64,000 bases of DNA, taken from positions 234,220 to 298,219 of the forward strand of contig DAOTXR010000052.1 in assembly GCA_034435375.1 (NCBI GenBank), given 5' to 3'. The notes below the pieces were generated by a model. It was not told the origin of the DNA. It saw only the letters and a program-made list of their open reading frames with translations, and searched no databases. Position numbers and translations under genes: made by a program. Shown here in pieces: positions 37,101 to 45,255 of this stretch (within the stretch, counting starts at the first letter, position 1; every line of letters starts with the position of its first letter). This stretch comes from DAOTXR01 sp034435375 (GTDB lineage Bacteria; Chloroflexota; Anaerolineae; Aggregatilineales; UBA3940).

Positions 37101-37130
37101 GAACCGCTGTCACGGTAACAGCGGTTCTTT
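37101..37130. terminator. Terminator between the Mo-oxidoreductase and dnaA
   Basis: 10-bp perfect stem GAACCGCTGT / ACAGCGGTTC, 7-nt loop, followed by TTTCGTCTT; lies between convergent genes. Confidence 0.75.
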
Positions 37131-37146
37131 CGTCTTGGCAGATTTC

Positions 37147-38553
37147 TCAATCGTAGCGAGTGCAACGCTCGCGGGTCTCCTGAGGCATCAGACTCTGCAG
37201 GATTGCCCGCACTTGGCGACGAATCGGCGAATCGGTCTCCATCAGGTCAGCGATGCGCTCGCAACTGTACAGGACCGTACTGTGGTTGCGACCTCCTAAC
37301 GCCTCTCCGATCTCCTGAAGCGAAATGTGTGCCTCGTGGTGGGCCAGGTACATGGCTACCTGTCGGGCAGCCGAGACCTCGCGCGACCGTTCACGCCCAG
37401 TCAGGTCCGCTGGCGCAACGCTATAGTATTCGGCTACCGCCATGATAATGTTCTCGAGCGTCAGCTCCGGCTTGTCGGGCGCCTGACCCAGCACCCTCTC
37501 GATTGTCTCAAGTGAGGGGACCTCGTGTGTCAGCAGGACGGTAGCGACGACTCGATTCAGAGCACCTTCCAGTTCTCGTACATTTGCGTCGTATTCCCCG
37601 GCGATCCGTTCCATCACATCGGTCGACAGGCGGCTATCAAAGCCGCGCAGCGCAGCTTTGATCCTTAGTATGTCCATACGTGTCGCAAGGTCGGGCGGCT
37701 GCAACTCGATCACCAGCCCGCCCTCAAAACGTGAGCGCAGGCGCGGGTCGAGATGCCGGATGCCCGACGGTGGCTTGTTGGATGCCAGGACGATCTGGGC
37801 AGCAGTGTTGTAGAGTACGTCGAAGGTGTGGTAGAACTCTTCCTGTGTGGATTCCTTGCCTGCCAGGAACTGAACGTCGTCAACGAGCAGCACGTCGAGG
37901 TTGCGGTATTTGTCGCGAAACTCGTCAGTGTTATGGGTGCGGATAGCGCCCACTAGATCGTTAGTGAATGTCTCGGCAGAGGCAAACAGCACCCGGTAGC
38001 TGTGCTGGGCACAGGCGTTGCCGATCGCATGCAGCAGATGAGACTTGCCCAGCCCGACACCCCCATACACATAGAGTGGGTTAAACTGAGCAGCAGGGGC
38101 TTCGACCACGGCCAGTGCAGCAGCGTAAGCTAACCGATTGTTTATGCCGACTGCGTAGGTCTCGAACGTATGACGGGGATTCAACCCGGTTTCGCCGGGA
38201 GACAACCGCTCAAAGCGGGGGACTTCTTCTCCTTCGGACTCCAGGTCGGCCAACAGCGGACCCGCTTCGTGCAGTGTGGCTTCCGACGTGCGGTCTGGGA
38301 CAACCACGAAGCGTACCTCAATCCCCCGCTGAGCGACCTGGCTCAGCGTGCGGATGATCACCTTCTTCAGCCGGTGTTCCAGCCACTCTCGGGCGTAGAT
38401 GTTCTGCACGCCAATGACATATGTCCCATCCTCGTGGGCAACCAGACGGGCATGGCGCAGCCAGGTATCAAAAGCCTCGCGCGGCATTTGGAGTTGTAGC
38501 TCGCCATAAGCTGTTTGCCAGATTTCGGCAGGACTGCGCGAATGATCGCTCAT
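37147..38553 (-). CDS. dnaA: Chromosomal replication initiator DnaA
   Basis: 468 residues. Domain I (1-90; EIWQTAYGELQLQMPREAFDTW style), short domain II, AAA+ domain III with NPLYVYGGVGLGKSHLLHAIG (Walker A) and LLVDDVQFLAGK (Walker B), sensor SNKPPSGI, and domain IV with the DNA-binding signature GEALGGRNHSTVLYSCERI (GGRNHSTV in place of the commoner GGRDHTTV). Opens the strand at oriC and controls initiation. No dnaN, recF or gyr genes adjoin, so the classical dnaA operon is broken up here. Confidence 0.97.
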   Translation of the reverse strand: MSDHSRSPAEIWQTAYGELQLQMPREAFDTWLRHARLVAHEDGTYVIGVQNIYAREWLEHRLKKVIIRTLSQVAQRGIEVRFVVVPDRTSEATLHEAGPLLADLESEGEEVPRFERLSPGETGLNPRHTFETYAVGINNRLAYAAALAVVEAPAAQFNPLYVYGGVGLGKSHLLHAIGNACAQHSYRVLFASAETFTNDLVGAIRTHNTDEFRDKYRNLDVLLVDDVQFLAGKESTQEEFYHTFDVLYNTAAQIVLASNKPPSGIRHLDPRLRSRFEGGLVIELQPPDLATRMDILRIKAALRGFDSRLSTDVMERIAGEYDANVRELEGALNRVVATVLLTHEVPSLETIERVLGQAPDKPELTLENIIMAVAEYYSVAPADLTGRERSREVSAARQVAMYLAHHEAHISLQEIGEALGGRNHSTVLYSCERIADLMETDSPIRRQVRAILQSLMPQETRERCTRYD

Positions 38554-38596
38554 AGACGTTTCGATGTTGGCCGGGAATCGGAGACAAAATGCAATA

Positions 38597-38687
38597 GCCT
38601 TAAGCGTTTAGCCGAAAACATTCCCGACCAAACCCGAAGCTTCGCGGAAGAGTTTCGCGGCACTCTTTCCCACGAAACGCTTAAGGC
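38597..38687. repeat. 13-bp inverted repeat upstream of dnaA
   Basis: GCCTTAAGCGTTT (38597-38609) and its exact complement AAACGCTTAAGGC (38675-38687), 65 nt apart. The interval contains a CGAAGCTTCG palindrome and a TTCGCGG direct repeat. Confidence 0.7.
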
Positions 38688-38815
38688 GGTTATCTCCCCG
38701 CTGATTGCCGGTTTTTATAGCGTTGCCGTGCCGCGTGACTGAGTCATGTGGTGCGGTAATCACACTGCGGCATGCTCTCATCATAACAGAGTCAAATAGT
38801 GCAAACAACGCCATC

Positions 38816-38842
38816 ACCTTAAAAAGTCGGATTCTTTAAGGT
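38816..38842. repeat. 8-bp inverted repeat in AT-rich DNA upstream of dnaA
   Basis: ACCTTAAA (38816-38823) and TTTAAGGT (38835-38842), 11-nt loop. It repeats the CCTTAA core of the larger inverted repeat 130-220 nt away. Confidence 0.6.
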
Positions 38843-39080
38843 TGGTTTATGTTAAGAAAATTAGTATCAGGTTTGAGCGGATTGGCAGGTGACCATCAGG
38901 CAGCCCATAGCACAGGGACATCCGTGTCCGGGGATTGAACTCAGCATGGGCTGCTGCCTCCAGGGTTCTCTCAAGGTGGTTGGGACAGTGGGTAGGATTA
39001 TCGGCAGAAATGTTAAAACATCGCCATTGCTTCCCACACGTCAGCGTTGGCAGCGTCTCCCCCAAATTGTGGACAGATCG

Positions 39081-39108
39081 TTGCATCCTGTTTGGATCGT
39101 TGTATAAT
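39081..39108 (+). promoter_or_regulatory. Promoter of tRNA-Gly
   Basis: TTGCAT, 16-nt spacer, TATAAT; 10 nt from the -10 to the mature tRNA 5' end. Confidence 0.7.
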
Positions 39109-39118
39109 TGAGCGCAGT

Positions 39119-39190
39119 GCGGGTATAGTTCAGCGGTAGAACGTTAGCTTCCCAAGCTAAATGTCAGGGGTTCGAATCCCCTTACCCGCT
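39119..39190 (+). tRNA. tRNA-Gly (anticodon CCC)
   Basis: 72-nt cloverleaf: acceptor GCGGGTA/TACCCGC, D stem GTTC/GAAC, anticodon stem TTAGC/GCTAA around TTCCCAA (CCC at 34-36), T arm AGGGG-TTCGAAT-CCCCT, discriminator T. CCA is not encoded. Confidence 0.95.
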
Positions 39191-39204
39191 TGTGAACATG
39201 CCAT

Positions 39205-39236
39205 GGGGGTGCAGCTGCGTGCTGCCCCTTTGTTTT
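39205..39236 (+). terminator. Terminator of tRNA-Gly
   Basis: GGGG-T-GCAGC / GCTGC-CCC stem with a bulged T, then TTTGTTTT. Also ends at the stop side of the convergent flavoprotein gene. Confidence 0.65.
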
Positions 39237-40579
39237 CATTGCCCCATATCTTCTCGCATCATATGCACTGCTCGCCGTCCGATCTCTACCGCGTAGTTCG
39301 TACCTCGATCCCACGGGTAGACCTGGCTCATCGATGCGAAGTACAACCCCCGGATTGGGGTACGGATGTCCGGGATGTGCCGGGAATGATTCACAAATGG
39401 CACCGGCTGAGCATAAGGCACACGGAACAACCACCGCTTGCGAACCCAATCTGTCGAAAAGGCCGGGTTCACCTTCTTGAGCGACGGCAGGAACCGTGCG
39501 ACGATCTCTTCTTCGCTCATGCGGAAGTGCTCGTGCTCAATGGGAAGGTAATCGCCCAGATATACTAGATGATCTCCGCCATAATGCTCCGGTGATATGT
39601 AATTTGTGTGCTCCACCAGCGCCAGGAAAGGAAAGGGGTTCTGCAGCCGATTAGGGCTTTGGGCTGGCAGGTTAAGCCAGTAGGTGCCATCGGTCATGAG
39701 CTGCCGATCGAGCGCCAGGATCAGCGCAATAGCGCCCAGGCTATGCAGTGAGCGAAGCTTCGCTGCATAGCTCTCCGGCAGATCGGGCACCAGTTTGAGC
39801 AACAGGGCCGGCCCTACCGTGCATAATACCTGGTCGAAGTACTCGGAGCGCCCGCTCACAGTCACTTCAAGCCGGCCCGCGCCCTGCATCGCAATCCGAT
39901 CCACTGGTGTGCTCAGAAAGATGGCCCCCCCTCTACGCCGAACTGCCTCTGCCAAGTCCTCCAACATGGCCTGAAAACCACCGATATAGGTTCCGAGTTG
40001 TGCAGTGCGCTTGTAGGTGCGGGCCCACATCCATGCCATGTTAACCTGGTCGTAGAGAGCACCGAACTTGCCGATCAACAAGGGCCGCCAGATCAGTTCG
40101 TGGGAGCGGGAGCCGATCCAGCGCCGCAACCAGGCGTCGGCGGTGTATTTTTCCAGCGCGATGCCTGTGGGGTACATCTTGAGAAACGCACTGACCAGTC
40201 CGAAGCGTAGCCGATCAACAAGTGGCAGGTAAGGGATGCACAACACGTTGATCACCCGCGAGAGTGTGGCGCTGCGGGTGACTGGCGCATCGAGCGGGAA
40301 TGTGCCGTGCTCGTGCCAGAGGCTGGTTGTGGGGCTGTCAAAGCGCACTTTGTCTGCGCAGCCGATCTCCCCGATCAGCTCCAACACATCCCGGTCGGTA
40401 TAGAACCAGTGATGGTAAAATTTCTCAAGCGACCAGCTCCAGGAGGGGTCCTTGAAACCAGCGGCCAGCCCGCCGACCTCGATTCCGGCCTCAAACACAG
40501 TGGCATCATAGCCCGCTCCGGCCAGGTCGTAAGCCGCGGCCAGCCCGGTAGCCCCTGCCCCAATGACTGCTACTCTCAT
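39236..40579 (-). CDS. FAD-dependent amine-oxidase/protoporphyrinogen-oxidase-like protein
   Basis: About 447 residues. N-terminal dinucleotide site VAVIGAGATGLAAAYDLAGAG followed by VFEAGIEVGGLA, the amine-oxidase superfamily start; then the SLEKFYHHWFYTDRDVLELI block typical of the branch that acts on UDP-galactopyranose-, carotenoid- or lipid-like substrates in sugar/lipid gene clusters. C-terminal FAD contact near IRGLYFASMSQVYPWDRGTNYA. ATG 40579 with AAGG upstream is favoured over the GTG two codons earlier. Next to a flippase-like membrane protein (30-nt gap), which suggests lipid or glycolipid work; the reaction is not known. Confidence 0.82.
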   Translation of the reverse strand: MRVAVIGAGATGLAAAYDLAGAGYDATVFEAGIEVGGLAAGFKDPSWSWSLEKFYHHWFYTDRDVLELIGEIGCADKVRFDSPTTSLWHEHGTFPLDAPVTRSATLSRVINVLCIPYLPLVDRLRFGLVSAFLKMYPTGIALEKYTADAWLRRWIGSRSHELIWRPLLIGKFGALYDQVNMAWMWARTYKRTAQLGTYIGGFQAMLEDLAEAVRRRGGAIFLSTPVDRIAMQGAGRLEVTVSGRSEYFDQVLCTVGPALLLKLVPDLPESYAAKLRSLHSLGAIALILALDRQLMTDGTYWLNLPAQSPNRLQNPFPFLALVEHTNYISPEHYGGDHLVYLGDYLPIEHEHFRMSEEEIVARFLPSLKKVNPAFSTDWVRKRWLFRVPYAQPVPFVNHSRHIPDIRTPIRGLYFASMSQVYPWDRGTNYAVEIGRRAVHMMREDMGQ

Positions 40580-40609
40580 GAGCACATACCTTCAGCTAGA
40601 TCGAGCAAG

Positions 40610-41632
40610 TTACGGCGTCTCTAGTTCGGGCTGGCGGGCTGCGTTTGTTGCCTTGGCAAAGTCCTGCCAGTGGATTCCCTGCTGGGCCATGTAGAGGAAA
40701 CCCAGTAGGGTGATCGGGAAGAACAGCGCAGCGTGCAGCACGAGGGTGTAGGCTGCTGCGACGTTGGCCTCGATCCCAAAAGCCTTTAAGATCTCGATCC
40801 CCGGCTCATCAAACGTGCCAACATAGCCGGGGGAGCTAGGCAGCGTGGTTGCCAAGTTCACGACGGCCGTCATCAGCATCAGGACAAAAAAACTGACCTG
40901 AAAATTGAAGGCATGCATCACAAACCAGTACTTGGTCGTCTCGGTCAGCCAGATCGCAATCGAAGTGACCAACGTCATAGCCATGTCGGCAGGGCTGCGC
41001 AGCGACGACAACCCATCCATGAAACGATCGGCCTGTGTCAGCAGGAACTGCTGGACGCGCTCGATGGGGATTACCTGTCGTATCATCACTGTGTAGATGC
41101 GCCGGGTGAATGCCGGACGCATCGCCAACAGAAAGAAGGCCAGCAGCACGCCAAAGAACACAATGGTCATCCAGATCACAACACGGTCGTAAGGCGCAGG
41201 GATACGAGCGAACGGCAGCGCCACAAAGACAAAGAGCAGCATCACCAGCCCGTCAAAAATGCGTTCGACGATCACGGTTGCCAGCGAAGCGCTGATCTTC
41301 ACGTCCTCGTTACGCTCTAATACATAAGCCCGGATAAACTCGCCAGCACGGAAGGGGTAGACGTTGTTTCCCATGTAGCCGATCACGACGATAGGGAACA
41401 GTCGACCCAGGCTCACGTGTTTGAGCGGACGCAACAGATAGTGCCATCGCCAAGTACGTGCCCACACCGCCACAAAGTAGACGGCAACGCCAGGCACAAT
41501 CCACCCGTAACGTGCCCCCTGGAGGTCCAGCCAGACCTCTGTCAGGTTCAGGTCTTCCAGGACCAGGTAAAGAAATCCAGCACTGACAGCCAGCCCCACA
41601 GCCAGGGCCAACCAGCGTCTCCAACGTTTCAT
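40610..41632 (-). CDS. Flippase-like / LPG-synthase-TM (UPF0104) membrane protein
   Basis: 340 residues, about eight TM helices. The family pattern is clear: ARTWRWHYLLRPL, then YMGNNVYPFRAGEFIRAYVL and ERIFDGLVMLLF, and late PSSPGYVGTFD. UPF0104 proteins share the fold of the lysyl-PG synthase membrane domain and are often found with polyprenol-glycan genes. The open frame runs to 41806, but ATG 41632 has GAGGTGAT upstream and begins at the first TM helix, so I take that. Upstream partner of the flavoprotein gene in one transcription unit. Confidence 0.87.
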   Translation of the reverse strand: MKRWRRWLALAVGLAVSAGFLYLVLEDLNLTEVWLDLQGARYGWIVPGVAVYFVAVWARTWRWHYLLRPLKHVSLGRLFPIVVIGYMGNNVYPFRAGEFIRAYVLERNEDVKISASLATVIVERIFDGLVMLLFVFVALPFARIPAPYDRVVIWMTIVFFGVLLAFFLLAMRPAFTRRIYTVMIRQVIPIERVQQFLLTQADRFMDGLSSLRSPADMAMTLVTSIAIWLTETTKYWFVMHAFNFQVSFFVLMLMTAVVNLATTLPSSPGYVGTFDEPGIEILKAFGIEANVAAAYTLVLHAALFFPITLLGFLYMAQQGIHWQDFAKATNAARQPELETP

Positions 41633-41828
41633 GATCACCTCGGCACACGAACAAGGAGGGCCGCCTGGAGTTGACCGCCAGCAATTTGCGGCCAACTCTC
41701 GGGGGTGTCCATCGAAGCTCGACCATAAGGTCAAGCTGCTTCTGGACAAACCTCGCGCCGCCCTCCCTACTGACCGGATTGTACCATACAAGCACAGGCC
41801 GTTCACAGCTACGACCTGTTATACACTC

Positions 41829-42326
41829 TCACTCCTCTTCTATCTCAATGAAAACCGCTTCGTCGCTCGCCAGGTCCAGCACGCACAGGGAACGCGATTC
41901 GTGGCGGGTGCCGCCCAGCGCCCCCGGATTGATCACCCGTGTAGAGCCTACCCGATCGTCATGACGACGGTGGGTATGGCCGTGAAAAAGGTACCGATAT
42001 AGGCCACTCTGAAGCAGGTTGTGTAACTGATCAGGGTCGTCGCCGTGACAGGCTGCGATCCGTACCCCGCCGATCTCGGCAGTGTACTCTCGCCCGATGG
42101 TGGCCGATCCCAGCCGCTCGACAGCAGAGCGCAGCAATGCGCTGTTGCGGTCGATATTTCCCCACACAAATGCGACTTTCTGGCCTGCAAACAACTCCAC
42201 GATTTCGGTGGTGGTGATGTCGCCGCAGTGGACGATCAATGCTACGCCATGCTCACGCAAAATGTCCAGGGCACGTTGGGTATTGTGCACGTTGCCGTGG
42301 GTATCTGAAAGAATGCCGATCTTCAT
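41829..42326 (-). CDS. YfcE/MJ0936-type metallophosphoesterase
   Basis: 165 residues, the normal size. All metal-binding motifs of the small phosphodiesterase family are visible in order: SDTHGN (9-12 region), HCGD, WGNID, CHGD and GHTHR. Hydrolyses phosphodiesters with two metal ions; physiological substrate unassigned. Divergent to the acs cluster from which it is separated by 316 nt. Confidence 0.92.
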   Translation of the reverse strand: MKIGILSDTHGNVHNTQRALDILREHGVALIVHCGDITTTEIVELFAGQKVAFVWGNIDRNSALLRSAVERLGSATIGREYTAEIGGVRIAACHGDDPDQLHNLLQSGLYRYLFHGHTHRRHDDRVGSTRVINPGALGGTRHESRSLCVLDLASDEAVFIEIEEE

Positions 42327-42490
42327 AGCTGACCTTTGAAAGAAAGAGTATCAACGATCTATACCTTTTTAACCCCTCGCATGACTCTCGCCGCCTGCCA
42401 GATTGCATAGATGACAAACATCCAGCCTAATCGTGACAGGCGGTACTGTCAACTCACCACCCCATACCGTACACTGCATCCTTGAGGGGT

Positions 42491-42520
42491 TTGGAAACTT
42501 GCACGATTGGGTCGTATAAA
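42491..42520 (+). promoter_or_regulatory. Candidate promoter of the CODH/ACS cluster
   Basis: TTGGAA, 18-nt spacer, TATAAA. The predicted transcript would begin near 42527 and carry a ~116-nt leader before the first gene at 42643. Confidence 0.4.
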
Positions 42521-42550
42521 TCCGCATTCATGCGACCAGGGATTCGATCA

Positions 42551-42604
42551 GGGATCACTGCCCTGTGAAGATCACTACGAGCCTGAACAGGCTTGGATTT
42601 TTGG
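42551..42604 (+). promoter_or_regulatory. Leader hairpins ahead of the CODH/ACS cluster (possible attenuator)
   Basis: Two stem-loops in the leader: CAGGG-N7-CCCTG (about 42549-42565) and AGCCTG-AA-CAGGCT (42580-42593) followed by TGGATTTTTGG. The second looks like a weak intrinsic terminator. I compared the leader with cobalamin riboswitch boxes and found no convincing match. Confidence 0.35.
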
Positions 42605-42642
42605 TAGGAGACGGCAACACCAATCACACAAGGCAGGTTCAT

Positions 42643-43035
42643 ATGGAAACACTTACCGTCGAGGTTCCCGCCATGTACGGGGATCACCACGTGGTCGAGG
42701 TTCGGCGGATTCTGCTGGAACTGCCGGGCGTCGCGGAAGTCTACGCCAGTAGTGCCTTCCATGTCGTCGAAATCACCTTCGATCCCGCCCAAACCAGTGC
42801 TGACACCATCAAGGCCCGACTTGACCAAGCGGGCTACCTGGGCGACTTGCAAGTTCCGGTCGAGACTGGTGTGCCTACTGGACGGGGAAATGGTGGCAGC
42901 AAAACTTTCTTTCGACATACTGCCGCCTTTGAAACGATGGGCAACGCAGTAAGTTTTGCTCAGCAAGTGCCCTACCTGGGACGGCCTCTGTGGCCTTGCC
43001 CCGGCATGGGACCAATCACGTCTGTTGACGAATGA
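42643..43035 (+). CDS. HMA-fold (heavy-metal-associated-like) protein lacking the CxxC motif
   Basis: 130 residues. Residues 1-68 follow the ferredoxin-like HMA pattern (LTVEVPAMYG ... VRRILLELPGVAEVY ... VVEITFDPAQTSADTIKARLDQAGY), but where HMA domains carry M-x-C-x-x-C this protein reads M11-Y-G-D-H-H16: Gly and His replace the two Cys. The C-terminal ~60 residues are not HMA-like and end with WPCPGMGPIT. First gene of the cluster, 14 nt ahead of cooS. A role in metal (nickel) delivery or sensing for CODH/ACS is an inference from position and fold; it could equally be a structural or regulatory relic. Confidence 0.75.
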   Translation: METLTVEVPAMYGDHHVVEVRRILLELPGVAEVYASSAFHVVEITFDPAQTSADTIKARLDQAGYLGDLQVPVETGVPTGRGNGGSKTFFRHTAAFETMGNAVSFAQQVPYLGRPLWPCPGMGPITSVDE

Positions 43036-43049
43036 GGGGGGAACCACTC

Positions 43050-45062
43050 ATGGCCAAAAAGCGTACACCTCAAGAGCAAAGCATCGATCCAGCAGCCCAG
43101 CAAATGCTGATCCGCGCAGAGGACCTGGGCATCGGAACTGCCTTCAGCCGTGCCGACGATCTGGCCCCATGCAACATCGGAGGGGCAGGCATGTGTTGCA
43201 AGCTGTGTGGTATGGGTCCCTGTCGGCTGACCAAAGATGGACAAACCGGCATCTGCGGAGCCACCATTGAAACCATCCAGGCGCGTAACCTGATCCGTGC
43301 CATTGCTGCCGGGGCCGCAGCCCACTCCGATCACGGTCGCGATATGGCCTTCACGCTCAAGGCAGTGGCACACGGCGAGACCGAAGGCTACATGATCCGC
43401 GACATCGCCAAGCTCCGCACAGTCGCCTCCTTCTATGATATTCCTATTGAGGGCCGCGCCCCTGAAGAAATTGCCAACGATTTGGCTGACCTGTACATCG
43501 CTCAGTTTGGTCAACAGCAGGGAGAGGTGGCTCCCATCAGGCGCGCCCCACAGAAACGCCAAGCGCTGTGGCGTGAGCGGGGCGTGGTGCCACGCGGCGT
43601 TGACCGCGAAGTGGTCGAGGCTTTGCACCGCACGCACATCGGTGACGACCAGGAGCCGACCCACATTCTGCAACATGCCATCCGTACTGGCCTGGCGGAT
43701 GGTTGGGGTGGCAGCATGATTGCCACCGACATCTCAGATATTTTGTTTGGAACTCCTGCACCGATTCTCGGCCAGGCCAACCTGGGTGTGCTCAAGACGG
43801 ACATGGTGAACGTTATTGTTCACGGTCACGAGCCGACCTTGAGCCAGATGATCGTCGCTGCCTCTCAGGACCCAGAGATCATTGAGTATGCCAGGGCTGC
43901 GGGAGCCAACGGCGTCAATCTGTCGGGCATCTGCTGCACGGCCAATGAGATTCTGATGCGCCAGGGGATCCCAGCTGCGGGCAACTTCCTGCACCAGGAA
44001 CTGGCCATCTTGACTGGCGCAGTCGAAGCCATGGTGGTTGATGTTCAGTGCGTGATGCAGGCCCTGGTTGGTCTGGCGCAGAACTTCCACACCAAGATCA
44101 TCACTACCTCTCCCAAGGTCAAGATCACGGGTGCGACCCACATCGAGTTTAATGAGCACCGCGCACTGACCATCGCCAAAGAGATTCTGAAGGTTGCCAT
44201 CGACAACTACCGGAATCGCGGCGAAACGCAAATCCCCGACTATCGCCAAGACCTGATTCCCGGCTTCTCACACGAGTACATCAACTACATGCTGGGCGGC
44301 AGCTACCGTGGTTCGTTTAGGCCATTGAATGACGCCATCATGGCCGGGCGTATCCGGGGAGTGGCAGCCATTGTTGGCTGCAACAATCCGCGCAGTCAAC
44401 AGGATTACCTGCACACTTACGTCACCGAACAGCTTCTCAAGCAAGATGTGCTGGTAGTCGAGACCGGGTGCAGCGCCATCGCCAACGCCAAGTTGGGCTT
44501 CCTGCTGGGCGAGGCCGGTCTGGACAAAGTCGGTCCTGGGTTGCGCGAGGTGTGCGAGACGGTCGGCATCCCACCAGTGCTGCACATGGGATCATGCGTC
44601 GACAACAGCCGGATTCTAACCGTTCTGACACAGGTGGTCGAGGAAGGCGGCCTGGGTGACGATATTGATCAGGTGCCAGCAGTCGGCCTTGCGCCGGAGT
44701 GGATGAGCGAGAAGGCATTGGCCATCGCCACCTACTGTATAGCCTCCGGGGCATACGTGATCTTCGGCGGCCACAACCCGATCAGCGGTATGCCGGACAA
44801 AGTTCCCAACAGCAACGCCGTCGAACGGTACATCAGCGAGGGTTGGGAAAAACTCTATGGGGGCAAGCTGGAGTTCGTGGACGATCCTGATGAGATGATC
44901 CGCCGCACGCTGGAGCATATCGACAAGAAACGCGCGGCGCTTGGGCTGCCGGCCTATGATCCGAATCGCTTTGGACGCAGTGGGGACGCTCGTATGCGTG
45001 AGCTGGAGCAGCTTCCCCTTGAGGAGCGTCGGGCTGCACTCTACGGCGCTCCTGGTGACTAG
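43050..45062 (+). CDS. acsA: Ni-containing carbon monoxide dehydrogenase, catalytic subunit
   Basis: 670 residues, the cooS/acsA family, interconverting CO2 and CO for acetyl-CoA synthase. Cys41 and Cys49 fit the D-cluster; Cys50, 53, 58 and 69 the B-cluster (CCKLCGMGPC motif). C-cluster ligands line up with the Carboxydothermus enzyme: HGHEP His (258-260), Cys296 (GICC), Cys334 (DVQC), Cys444 (VGCNN), Cys474 (TGCSA), Cys516 (MGSCVDN). The SEKALAIATYCIASG stretch carries the acid/base Lys. ATG 43050 has GAGGGGGG with an 8-nt spacer. Complete and apparently active. Confidence 0.97.
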   Translation: MAKKRTPQEQSIDPAAQQMLIRAEDLGIGTAFSRADDLAPCNIGGAGMCCKLCGMGPCRLTKDGQTGICGATIETIQARNLIRAIAAGAAAHSDHGRDMAFTLKAVAHGETEGYMIRDIAKLRTVASFYDIPIEGRAPEEIANDLADLYIAQFGQQQGEVAPIRRAPQKRQALWRERGVVPRGVDREVVEALHRTHIGDDQEPTHILQHAIRTGLADGWGGSMIATDISDILFGTPAPILGQANLGVLKTDMVNVIVHGHEPTLSQMIVAASQDPEIIEYARAAGANGVNLSGICCTANEILMRQGIPAAGNFLHQELAILTGAVEAMVVDVQCVMQALVGLAQNFHTKIITTSPKVKITGATHIEFNEHRALTIAKEILKVAIDNYRNRGETQIPDYRQDLIPGFSHEYINYMLGGSYRGSFRPLNDAIMAGRIRGVAAIVGCNNPRSQQDYLHTYVTEQLLKQDVLVVETGCSAIANAKLGFLLGEAGLDKVGPGLREVCETVGIPPVLHMGSCVDNSRILTVLTQVVEEGGLGDDIDQVPAVGLAPEWMSEKALAIATYCIASGAYVIFGGHNPISGMPDKVPNSNAVERYISEGWEKLYGGKLEFVDDPDEMIRRTLEHIDKKRAALGLPAYDPNRFGRSGDARMRELEQLPLEERRAALYGAPGD

Positions 45063-45199
45063 GGAGAGGGCCACTCAAGTATTGTGGCGGCCCATTCCCG
45101 GAGTTCACCTTCCAGATGCCTGGTGAAATGGAAAGTTGTCTCTGGGCAAACGCTAGCCGTTTCGCAGGGCGCTGTGGTGGACCTTCTGTGAAGCCGCAA

Positions 45200-45238
45200 G
45201 TTTTCCGAACAACAAGAGGGACTTGTTTTTTGGAAAAC
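45200..45238. repeat. 17-bp hairpin directly upstream of acsB
   Basis: Arms 45200-45216 and 45222-45238 pair over 17 positions with one G-T wobble and one mismatch, loop AGGGA. It begins GTTTTCC and ends GGAAAAC and lies 6 nt before the AGGAGGA ribosome site, inside the 193-nt acsA-acsB gap. Confidence 0.75.
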
Positions 45239-45255
45239 GCATTAGGAGGATACAC

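Larger units (their letters stand above)
38554..39118. other. Structured, gene-free region upstream of dnaA (possible origin or dnaA control region)
   Basis: 565 nt without a convincing ORF. Holds a 13-bp inverted repeat at 38597/38675, an 8-bp inverted repeat at 38816/38835, an AT-rich stretch about 38810-38875, and the tRNA-Gly promoter at its right end. I could not find a cluster of DnaA boxes close to TTATCCACA; the only near match is the ATTGTGGACA stretch around 39065. An origin is therefore possible but unproven. Confidence 0.4.

Noticed and set aside
38554..39118. Replication origin with DnaA boxes
   Set aside because: No cluster of sequences close to TTATCCACA; kept only as a structured region with a low-confidence origin possibility.
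42527..42642. Possible cobalamin riboswitch ahead of the corrinoid-dependent pathway
   Set aside because: I looked for the B12-box style segments and found no ordered match; only two short hairpins are visible.
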